From the NCBI GenBank assembly GCA_965215315.1, contig CBDCDB010000008.1:2418001-2482000 (forward strand): 64,000 nucleotides of DNA, written 5' to 3'. The notes below the pieces were generated by a model. That model did not search any database. It worked only from the letters and a program-made list of their open reading frames with translations, and was not told where the DNA came from. Below, piece by piece: positions 25,770 to 32,675 of the stretch (position 1 is the first letter of the stretch; each line of letters opens with the position of its first letter). Made by a program: the position numbers and the translations under genes. Origin of the DNA: Truepera sp965215315 (lineage in GTDB: Bacteria > Deinococcota > Deinococci > Deinococcales > Trueperaceae).

Positions 25770-27099
25770 CGTCCTGGTCATCTTTTTGCTGATTTTAATC
25801 AACGGACTGTTTGCCATGAGCGAAATGGCAGTGGTGTCCTCGCGCAAACCCAAACTGCAAAAATTGGCTGAAGAGGGCAACCGCCGCGCCGCCAACGCGC
25901 TAACTCTGGCCCAAGACCCAAACCGTTTCTTATCGACCGTACAGGTCGGTATTACGCTCGTCGGCGTCGGTTCGGGCGCGTTCGGGGCGGCGTCTTTAGC
26001 GGGGCCGCTCAGTCAGTCCCTGAACCGCCTCGGACTCAGCAGCGCTGTTAGTTACCCGGTCAGCTTCGGCGTGCTGATCGTCACGATTACCTATATCTCG
26101 CTCGTTGTCGGCGAACTCGTGCCCAAACGCGTCGCGCTCAACAATCCCGAAGGGATTGCGATGAGTATCGCCGGTCTGATGAGCCGGGTGTCGCGGATTG
26201 CCACGCCCCTTGTTCGGCTGTTGTCTTTTTCAACTGAGGGGCTACTGCGGCTGATCGGGGCGCGGCAGAGTAGCGACCCGCCGGTCAGCGAAGAGGAGAT
26301 CAATTCGCTCCTTCAGCAAGGGGCCGACGCGGGCGTCTTTGAAGCGAGTGAGCAGGCGATTGTTGAAAACTTGTTCTGGCTCGGCGACCAATATGTGTCG
26401 TCGATTATGACGCCCCGGCGTGATATCGGTTGGCTCGAGGTCGATAGCGACACCGCCACCCTCAAAGCCCACCTCGACGCCTATTCGTACTCGCGGATTT
26501 TAGTCTGCCGCGACAACTTAGACGAAATCGTTGGGATGGTGCATACGCGCAGCTTGCTCAAGGGCTGCATGGAGGGCAAAAACCTCAACCTCGCAGCGTC
26601 AAGTCAGAAGCCGCTCTTCGTCCCTGAAACGCTGCCCGTTTTGAAACTTTTGGAGCAGTACCGTGAGAGCGGGACGCACGTCGCTGTGGTCGTCAACGAG
26701 TACGGGCATACCGAAGGTTTAGTGACGTTAAACGACGTGCTCGAGGGTCTAGTCGGCGACCTGCCCGAGCCTGATGAACTCGACTCTGAATACATCACGC
26801 AGCGCGAAGACGGTACCTATCTGCTCGACGGCCTGTTAGAAGTCGAAGACCTTAAAGACCTGTTGGGCGTCAAAGCGCTGCCCCGCGAAGAAGAAAGTGA
26901 CTTTCGCACGCTCGGCGGTTTTGTCACCTCGTATATGGACAGGATTCCGTCAGCGTCGGAGAGTTTTGAAGCCGAAGGCTGGCGGTTTGAAGTTGTCGAT
27001 ATGGACGGCTCCCGCGTTGACAAACTGCTCGTCTCACCGGAACCCGAGGCGCTCGAGACCAGAGTCGAAGCACCCTCTGAGTCAGAATCAGATGGTTAA
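25762..27099 (+). CDS. CNNM/CorC (hemolysin C-like) transporter family protein
   Basis: A 445-residue protein with a DUF21/CNNM transmembrane domain (about residues 1-185, including NGLFAMSEMAVVSSRKPKL and VVGELVPKRVALNNPE), a CBS pair (about 205-325, IMTPRRDIGWLEVD and VVVNEYGHTEGLVTLNDVLE) and a C-terminal CorC_HlyC domain (LDGLLEVEDLKDLLG to FEVVDMDG). The family is linked to Mg2+ or Co2+ efflux or homeostasis. The likely start is GTG. About 107 bp without features follow the stop. Confidence 0.88.
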   Translation: MLNVLVIFLLILINGLFAMSEMAVVSSRKPKLQKLAEEGNRRAANALTLAQDPNRFLSTVQVGITLVGVGSGAFGAASLAGPLSQSLNRLGLSSAVSYPVSFGVLIVTITYISLVVGELVPKRVALNNPEGIAMSIAGLMSRVSRIATPLVRLLSFSTEGLLRLIGARQSSDPPVSEEEINSLLQQGADAGVFEASEQAIVENLFWLGDQYVSSIMTPRRDIGWLEVDSDTATLKAHLDAYSYSRILVCRDNLDEIVGMVHTRSLLKGCMEGKNLNLAASSQKPLFVPETLPVLKLLEQYRESGTHVAVVVNEYGHTEGLVTLNDVLEGLVGDLPEPDELDSEYITQREDGTYLLDGLLEVEDLKDLLGVKALPREEESDFRTLGGFVTSYMDRIPSASESFEAEGWRFEVVDMDGSRVDKLLVSPEPEALETRVEAPSESESDG

Positions 27100-27207
27100 T
27101 AGGTTCTAAAAATTTGTCTATCTCGCGTGCTCTACTTGAAACTTACCCGCATGTAACTTTGTGAAGCGCAGAAAATTGCAGTACGAAGTCTGTAGTGGCA
27201 AAGGGGG

Positions 27208-27804
27208 CTACTTGAGCAGCCGCTCGAGCTTAATCGTTACTTGCTCGACGAGTAAACCGACCTGCTCCGGGTCTCGGTTTAGCGCCTGTAACGGGCCACT
27301 GATGAGCAGCTGCGCGAGGCCGTGAACCAAGCTCCAGGCGGTGACTGCCGTAACGTCGAGCTCGGCAGCGCTTAGTTGGTCGTTAGCCTCAAGAATCACC
27401 GTTCTAAAAGCGCCCAGCATAGGCACGTCTCCGAGTTGGCCCTCTAGGTAAGGCGCGAGCGAGCCGTCGAACATGAGTTTGAATTCTGCCTGATGCCCCA
27501 ATGCGTGCTCCACGTAGGCCGTACCCAGGGCGCGAAGTTTGGCAGGCGGCGTTTTTGCGTTTTCCGTCGCCGAGGCAATAACGTGACCCGCTCGGGCCCG
27601 CCTGCTCCGGGCGAGTTCGCTCAAGATGGCCTGTTTATCTTTGAAATGGTTGTAGGGTGCGCCGGGGCTTACGCCAGCACGCCGGGCGACGCCGCGCAGC
27701 GACAAACCCTCGACGCCCGACTCGACCAAGACGGAAAAGGCTGCTGCGAGCAGCGCCTCACGCAGATTGCCGTGATGATACGTCCCTTTTCCGCTCATAA
27801 GCAT
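27208..27804 (-). CDS. TetR-family transcriptional regulator
   Basis: A 198-residue repressor with an N-terminal helix-turn-helix, LSLRGVARRAGVSPGAPYNHFKDKQAIL (residues about 35-62), and a helical ligand-binding domain with a TetR_C-type YVEHALGHQAEFKLMF. It starts at ATG 27804 or 27798. It is divergent from the sulfotransferase gene, and a palindrome at 27899-27915 is its likely operator. Confidence 0.87.
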   Translation of the reverse strand: MLMSGKGTYHHGNLREALLAAAFSVLVESGVEGLSLRGVARRAGVSPGAPYNHFKDKQAILSELARSRRARAGHVIASATENAKTPPAKLRALGTAYVEHALGHQAEFKLMFDGSLAPYLEGQLGDVPMLGAFRTVILEANDQLSAAELDVTAVTAWSLVHGLAQLLISGPLQALNRDPEQVGLLVEQVTIKLERLLK

Positions 27805-27861
27805 TGACTCATGTTTGCTTTGATCACAGCTGCTTCACTTTACGCCCTTTAATACCCTATG

Positions 27862-27890
27862 TTGACACTGTTTACATTTGCTGCTATGCT
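27862..27890 (+). promoter_or_regulatory. sigma-70-type promoter for the sulfotransferase gene
   Basis: TTGACA (27862-27867), a 17-bp spacer and TATGCT (27885-27890). Transcription would start near 27897, at the edge of the palindromic operator. Confidence 0.75.
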
Positions 27891-27898
27891 CAGCTTAA

Positions 27899-27915
27899 TA
27901 TAAACAATGTTTATA
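27899..27915. promoter_or_regulatory. palindromic operator, probable TetR-family binding site
   Basis: TATAAACAATGTTTATA is a perfect 8-bp inverted repeat around one central base, placed just downstream of the -10 box. A bound repressor would block transcription start. A related half-site TGTTTACA lies in the spacer at 27869-27876. Confidence 0.75.
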
Positions 27916-27972
27916 TACAAGAGGCTGACACAAACCACGTCGGCTAGCCCAGTAACCAGAGGGGGAAACACT

Positions 27973-28647
27973 ATGGCGCTTAAACTCATCGGAGCAGGGT
28001 TTGGACGTACCGGCACGACGTCCTTAAAGGGTGCGCTCGAGGAACTCGGCCTCAGCAAGTGCTACCACATGGAAGAGGTCATCAAGAATCCCAAAGACGC
28101 CGCCCGCTGGCAGGCCGCAGCTGAAGGGAAGCCGGTTGACTGGGACGCGCTCCTGGAGGGTTATCAGGCTACTGTTGACTGGCCCGGTTGCTCCTTCTAC
28201 CAAGAGCTGATGGTCAAGTATCCCGACGCCAAAGTGCTGCTAAACGTCCGTGAACCCGAAGCGTGGTATGAAAGCATGACCAATACGGTGTACAGGATGA
28301 CGCAGCTCAGCTTCCCGCAGTCGCTGATTCCGCGCGTCGTACCGCGTATCAGACGCCTGAGCAGGATGGCCCACCGCCTTATCTGGCAGAATACCTTTGA
28401 CGACCGTTTTGCCGATAAAGCCTACGCGCTCAAGGTCTTTAACGACCATATTGCCGAGGTCAAGGCGACCGTTCCACTCGAAAGACTTCTCGTCTACAGC
28501 GTAAAAGAGGGCTGGGAGCCGCTCTGCGCGCTTTTAGAGGTGCCGGTGCCCGACAAGCCTTTCCCCCGACTCAACGATTCGGCGACGTTTAATCGGCGGT
28601 TAGGGCCGGGGGTTTTTAGACGGAAAAAACCGTCACCCAGCCAGTAA
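27973..28647 (+). CDS. sulfotransferase-family P-loop protein
   Basis: A 224-residue protein starting MALKLIGAGFGRTGTTSLKG, whose GFGRTGTTS matches the 5'-phosphosulfate (PAPS) loop of a widespread sulfotransferase-like family. WPGCSFYQELMVKYPDAKVLLNVR holds the later conserved segment. The substrate is unknown. AGGGGG precedes the ATG at 27973. It is the first gene downstream of the TetR-controlled promoter, and the following decayed genes may have belonged to the same operon. Confidence 0.8.
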   Translation: MALKLIGAGFGRTGTTSLKGALEELGLSKCYHMEEVIKNPKDAARWQAAAEGKPVDWDALLEGYQATVDWPGCSFYQELMVKYPDAKVLLNVREPEAWYESMTNTVYRMTQLSFPQSLIPRVVPRIRRLSRMAHRLIWQNTFDDRFADKAYALKVFNDHIAEVKATVPLERLLVYSVKEGWEPLCALLEVPVPDKPFPRLNDSATFNRRLGPGVFRRKKPSPSQ

Positions 28648-28691
28648 CGAACCGCGTCGGCGGCTCCCTTCCGCACCTAAACCCAGGAGGT

Positions 28692-29098
28692 ATGATAACA
28701 ACCACACTCTCGCCAAACTCGGCTGCGTCGCTCAGAAGCGCACTCGTAGCAGGGCTTTCAGGTGGCGTCGTTGCCGCTATCGTCAACGTTGTTATCTACT
28801 ACGTTTTTCAGAATCTGAATGGTGGCCCGCTCATCGTTCAAGGTGCGCCGCTGCTGCTCTTGGCCGTGCTGCTCTCGAGCCTCACCCCGGCTTGTCGGCG
28901 GGCGGCGTCTACTGGGTGCTGGCACGGTTTACGAGCCAACCTGCACGCTGGTTTTTGATTCTGGCAACCGTTTTCCTCATTTTATCCGCCTTTGGGCCGC
29001 CTGCTCAGGCAACCGGGCTGACGTTGTGGGCGCTCGAGCTGGTGCACCTCGGCGCGGCGGTGCCCATCACCTGGGCCATGTTGAGCCTGCGGAGCTGA
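28692..29098 (+). pseudogene. DUF6069-like membrane protein gene with a frameshift
   Basis: The first frame encodes LVAGLSGGVVAAIVNVVIYY and further hydrophobic residues up to SSLTP. Homology then continues one frame over (SAGGVYWVLARFTSQPARWF to LHLGAAVPITWAMLSLR) and ends at TGA 29098. One G appears lost at about 28890 (ccccggcttg, where a further G would restore the frame). A second oddity is that AGGAGGT abuts the ATG with no spacer. Joined, the product is a normal four-helix protein of about 135 residues. Confidence 0.68.
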
Positions 29099-29104
29099 GT
29101 GGGC

Positions 29105-30056
29105 ATGACAGAGCAGCCAACAGCAAATCAATCAACAATAGGCCAACCGGTCGTGGCACTAGCAGGTGCCATCGGCGACCTCGGGTTTAGAATTGCCGGG
29201 ACGCTACTCGGGCAGGGTGCGGTGGTGCGTGCTTTGGTAAGGCCGAACGTAGGGGCCGAAGAGCGGGAGCGGCTCCGAGCGGCTGGCCTCGAGCTTGCCG
29301 AAGGACCCGGACGACCCGGACGCGCTGGCGCTGGCTGCTGCGTGCAGCGGTGCGGCGTGTGTCGTCTCTGCGCTGAACGGCCTTCAAGACGTCATTATCG
29401 ACCGGCAGAGTGCTTTGCTTGACGCCGCTGTCAGGGCAGGGGTGCCACGTTTTATTTCGTCGGACTACTCGCTCGATTTTACGAAAACCCAACCTAGAGA
29501 CAACCGTAACCTAGACCTCCGGCGTGCGTTTATGGCCTGCGCCGACCGTGCCCCAATCTGGGTAACGTCAATTTTGAACGGCGCATTTATGGACATGTTA
29601 GGGGCTGAGATGCTGGTGATTCAGCCGGGTATTCGCCGCGTCCTCTACTGGAGTAGCGCCGAACAACCGCTCGATTTTACGGCTAAAGATGATGTTGCGG
29701 CCTACACTGCCGCCGCTGCGCTCGACGCTGATGCTCCCCGTATTTTGCGTATTGCTAGGGACACCTCGAGTGCGCGTGAGCTTGCCGGAACGATGAGCAG
29801 CGTGACCGGCGAACGCTACCGCCCGTTGTGGGCCGGAAACCTGGGGCTACTGAGCGGTCTTATCCAGGTGGCAAAATGGGTTGCACCCCAACCCGGTGAA
29901 GCGTTTCCGCCGTTTCAAGGGACGCAGTACATGCGCGACATGTACTGCGGACGCGGCAAGCTGGAGCCGCTCGATAATGACCGGTATCCCGGACTCCGCT
30001 GGACTTCGGTGCGAGAGCAGCTCGCCGCACATCGTCCCGATCAAGACAAATCTTAG
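29105..30056 (+). pseudogene. NmrA-like NAD(P)-binding protein gene with a frameshift
   Basis: The N-terminal Rossmann part (VVALAGAIGDLGFRIAGTLL and VRALVR) reads in one frame to LELAEG. From about 29295 the homologous body continues in the +1 frame (DPDDPDALALAAACSGAACVV, VPRFISSDYSLDFTK) to the stop at 30056. The break lies in gaaggacccgg: one base extra or two missing. The intact protein would be about 316 residues, an isoflavone-reductase/NmrA-like oxidoreductase. It follows the TetR-sulfotransferase unit. Confidence 0.7.
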
Positions 30057-30217
30057 CAATCTGACCTTAGATTTCCGCTGCAGGTACGGGGCATAGCCGT
30101 ATCTGCTAAACTGACGCTGTGGACAACACGCCGCAGTTTCTAGCACCACAGTCGTCATAGTAGTCGTCACCACCGCTGCCGGATGAACGTGATGATACCG
30201 GCGCATTTACGGCGGGT

Positions 30218-30559
30218 GTGCCTAAAACTGCGCGTAACTGGGCGGTTGCGGCGCACCTCTCGGGGTTGTCGCTCTATCTGGGCGTTCCTTTCGGCAATAT
30301 CCTGGGGCCACGGCTTGTCTGGCTCTTTAAGCGGTGTGAATCACCGTTTGTCGAAGCGCAAGCCAAAGAAGCCCCTATTTTTCAGATTTCGATTACCATT
30401 TACGGCGTTGTCGCAGGGCTACTTATTATCCTACTGGTCGGTATTTTTCTTATCCCGCTCGTTTTTGTGGTGCGGATTGTGCTGACGATTGTAGCAGCAG
30501 TCAGGGCGAGCAAAGGCAAAGCGTACACCTATCCATTAACGATTCGGCTTATCTCCTGA
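30218..30559 (+). CDS. DUF4870 family membrane protein
   Basis: A 113-residue protein with the DUF4870 pattern: WAVAAHLSGLSLYL, FGNILGPRLVWLFKR, ESPFVEAQAKEAPIFQISITIYG and a final AYTYPLTIRLI. It has three membrane helices. The GTG at 30218 is the only start after two in-frame TAG codons near 30158-30163. Upstream of those stops the same frame encodes DNTPQFLAPQSS and downstream SSPPLPDERDDTGAFTAG, a typical polar N-terminus, so the original start may have been GTG about 30119 and the gene N-terminally truncated. Confidence 0.65.
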   Translation: MPKTARNWAVAAHLSGLSLYLGVPFGNILGPRLVWLFKRCESPFVEAQAKEAPIFQISITIYGVVAGLLIILLVGIFLIPLVFVVRIVLTIVAAVRASKGKAYTYPLTIRLIS

Positions 30560-30757
30560 GTCTCGAGCAGGGCAGTTAGGTTCTCAGTATCGTCAGACTT
30601 CCTTTTAGTAAACCATAAAGCCGGGTTACTAAGATGCCTATGTAGCAGGTATCATCTGATTTGAGCCAGTCTATGCGGATAAGGCACAGTCTAGCACGCA
30701 CCCCTGAGAGATGATAGCTGCGAGAAACCAGCTCAGTAGCGATGAAAAACGCTATAT
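30560..30757. other. intergenic, no gene seen
   Basis: About 200 bp between the DUF4870 gene and the IS630 element. I find no coding frame with family features, no clear terminator and no tRNA. Confidence 0.5.
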
Positions 30758-30764
30758 TACACTG

Positions 30765-31433
30765 TCAGCGAGGTACTGACACCTTCACCTCTGTATAGGC
30801 ACGTTTGAAGGTGTGTCTAGCCGCTTCTTTGGAGAATTGCCAGTTGAGCTTAACTTGGGCTTGATTGCGCTCTGTTTGCCAAGCGTTAAGTTCAGTTTCA
30901 AGGCGGTCACGTTGAGCAATGCGCCGGTCTAGGCACTGTTTGCTTAAAGCGGAGAATTCAAGTTCAGCCATGTTAAGCCAAGAAGCGTGCTTAGGGGTAT
31001 GAATCATCTCAAACTGCTGGGCAAGTTCGAAGGCAGCTTGCGGTGCTAGAGCAGCATAAAACGAGCCTGGGTTATGGGTGTTGAGATTATCCTGCACCAG
31101 CCTGATTTTCTGCGCTTGAGGGAACTGTTGCGTTAAGTACTGCATAAAGTCGGTGTATTCCTGCCGTCGGCGGTGGTCATAGAGCCTAGTCCAACGCCTG
31201 CCGGTAAGCGGCTCGACCGCTAAGAGCACTGAACAACTTGCCGTGACTTTATAATGGTAGTCCTCGCGTTTGACCTGGCCTGCTTTCATCGCTACAGGTT
31301 GTAAGGTCTGTTCAATCAGATAACAAGGTCGTTCATCAAAACAAAGTACCGGATAGTCGGGGTCATAAGGCTGAGCGTAAGTATCAAGCACCCGCTCCAT
31401 TTGCCAAATGAACGCAGAGGTGAGCTTGCCCAA
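30765..31433 (-). CDS. IS630-family transposase, C-terminal frame (OrfB)
   Basis: Contains the DDE domain: VLCFDERPCYLI (first Asp), IRLVQDNLNTHNPGSFY (second Asp) and HTPKHASWLNMAELEFSALS (Glu). In the same frame, homology runs back upstream of the first start codon (NELKPHLKRCWCLGKL) to the A7 run, so translation is expected as a fusion with OrfA by a -1 shift. Confidence 0.88.
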   Translation of the reverse strand: MGKLTSAFIWQMERVLDTYAQPYDPDYPVLCFDERPCYLIEQTLQPVAMKAGQVKREDYHYKVTASCSVLLAVEPLTGRRWTRLYDHRRRQEYTDFMQYLTQQFPQAQKIRLVQDNLNTHNPGSFYAALAPQAAFELAQQFEMIHTPKHASWLNMAELEFSALSKQCLDRRIAQRDRLETELNAWQTERNQAQVKLNWQFSKEAARHTFKRAYTEVKVSVPR

Positions 31434-31447
31434 ACACCAACACCGCT

Positions 31448-31894
31448 TTAGGTGGGGTTTGAGCTCGTTTTTTTCAGTATCTCGCTGACCCCCTCATGCG
31501 AAACAGTCTCAACCAAGCCCAGCTCGACAGCTTTATCCGCTAACAGTCTCAGTGTCCATCTGCTTCTGCCTTCAGGAGCCTCACTACATGCTAAAGCGGT
31601 AATCTTCGCTCGCTGTTCACCACTAAAGCGACTTGGGCGTCCTGGTTTGGGCTTGTCCGCTACTACCTCTTGGACGTTACTCTGGCTTTCGCAAAAACGT
31701 TTGCGGATCCTCTTGAGCGTTGCCAAACTGATATCTGCTTGCTTGAGAATCTCGGCGTCACTTACCCCGGCATCCGCCAGTAACAGTGCCCTAGCCCGTT
31801 TGTACACCCTCACCCGGCACGCTCCCGCTTTTGTTAGCCGTTCGAGCTCTTGCCTTTGTATTTTACTCAGCTTGATTCCATAGCGCTTTTTCAT
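31448..31894 (-). CDS. IS630-family transposase, N-terminal frame (OrfA)
   Basis: A 148-codon helix-turn-helix part (LERLTKAGACRVRVYKRARA, ILKQADISLATLKRIRKRF) ending just after the slippery sequence CTGAAAAAAACG. TAAAGT lies 6 nt before the ATG, matching the host's leaderless promoter layout. Confidence 0.88.
   Translation of the reverse strand: MKKRYGIKLSKIQRQELERLTKAGACRVRVYKRARALLLADAGVSDAEILKQADISLATLKRIRKRFCESQSNVQEVVADKPKPGRPSRFSGEQRAKITALACSEAPEGRSRWTLRLLADKAVELGLVETVSHEGVSEILKKTSSNPT
31468..31474 (-). promoter_or_regulatory. A7 frameshift site of IS630 copy 1
   Basis: The sense strand reads CTG AAA AAA ACG. Slipping back one base gives CTG AAA AAA AAC and opens OrfB. The identical heptamer is used in the second IS630 element at 46696-46702. 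Confidence 0.65.
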
Positions 31895-31968
31895 TCGCTT
31901 ACTTTAGACACTGTGTTGCTATGGGTCAACTCTTCGCTGACAATGTAGTATTTATTTAACTGGTCTGC

Positions 31969-31974
31969 TAGACT
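31969..31974 (+). promoter_or_regulatory. -10 box of the toxin-antitoxin operon (leaderless type)
   Basis: TAGACT is 6 nt before the antitoxin ATG. The direct repeat ACTGGTC at 31959-31965 and 31972-31978 straddles the box and may be the Phd-type autoregulatory operator. The -35 position (about 31946-31951) falls at the IS630 junction. Confidence 0.5.
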
Positions 31975-31980
31975 GGTCAG

Positions 31981-32223
31981 ATGAAAACGATCAACGCGAC
32001 CGAGTTTAAGGCAAAATGTCTGGCGATCATGGATGAGGTCGAGCGGACGGGCGAACCCGTAACGATTCTCAAACGTGGCAAACCCGTCGCACAGCTACTG
32101 CCGCCGGTACCGAGGGAGCCGTATCCGCAGTACGCCCTTCGCGGTACGCTCAAAATTCTCGGTGACATCGTTGAGCCGCCCCTGCCCGCCGACGCCTGGG
32201 ACGCTGAACGTGGCGAGTTTTGA
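31981..32223 (+). CDS. Phd/YefM-family antitoxin
   Basis: An 80-residue antitoxin starting MKTINATEFKAKCLAIMDEV, with EPVTILKRGKPVAQLLP, both typical of Phd/YefM DNA-binding domains. The C-terminal part (after about residue 45) should neutralise the toxin. Its TGA overlaps the TTG start of the toxin gene, giving coupled translation. Confidence 0.9.
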   Translation: MKTINATEFKAKCLAIMDEVERTGEPVTILKRGKPVAQLLPPVPREPYPQYALRGTLKILGDIVEPPLPADAWDAERGEF

Positions 32224-32618
32224 GGGCGCTACTCGATACCCACGTGCTCCTCCACTGGATCGGAGAAAGTCCAAAGCTATCTACGGCCCAGCGGCGCGTC
32301 GTCGAGGCTGCCACGCCAGAAGCGCCGCTTTACGTTTCAGACATCACGCTTTGGGAAATCGCTACGCTCCAGAGTCTAAAACGGATCGCGGTTCAAGGGG
32401 ATTTTCGAGGCTGGCTCGAGCAGATCACCGCGCCACCCCTAATCCAGCGCCTCAGCATCTCGCCTGCTATCGCCGCTGAAGTCGCCGCCCTGCCGGACAG
32501 CTTTCACCGCGACCCTGGCGACCGCGTGATCGTCGCGTCGGCGCGCGTCTTCGGCGCAACCTTGCTGACCCAAGACCGCCGCATCATTGACGCCGAGCTG
32601 GTGCGGACGCTGAGCTAA
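32219..32618 (+). CDS. VapC-family PIN-domain toxin (ribonuclease)
   Basis: A 132-residue PIN-domain RNase. MRALLDTHVLLHWI supplies the first acidic residue, SDITLWEIATL the second, and FHRDPGDRVIVASARV the C-terminal acidic pair that binds Mg2+. The start is TTG (32220-32222), overlapping the antitoxin stop. Together with the antitoxin it forms a complete type II module. Confidence 0.9.
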
Positions 32619-32660
32619 GCTAAAATAAACCGGCCTTAACGAATCAGCTAAACCGCGCTG

Positions 32661-32666
32661 TATAAT
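32661..32666 (+). promoter_or_regulatory. -10 box upstream of uvrD
   Basis: A perfect TATAAT, 9 nt before the GTG at 32676. TTAACG 19 bp further upstream is a weak -35. The mRNA would have a leader of only a few nucleotides at most. Confidence 0.55.
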
Positions 32667-32675
32667 GATCAGATT

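Larger units (their letters stand above)
30760..31945 (-). mobile_element. IS630-family insertion sequence, complete (1186 bp)
   Basis: The ends CACTGTCAGCGAGGTACTGAC (left) and CATTGTCAGCGAAGAGTTGAC (right, reverse complement) are imperfect inverted repeats. Both ends are flanked by TA (30758-30759 and 31946-31947), the IS630/Tc1-mariner target. Two transposase frames overlap through an A7 run. The element ends 35 bp before the antitoxin start and has no CTCGAG. Confidence 0.9.
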
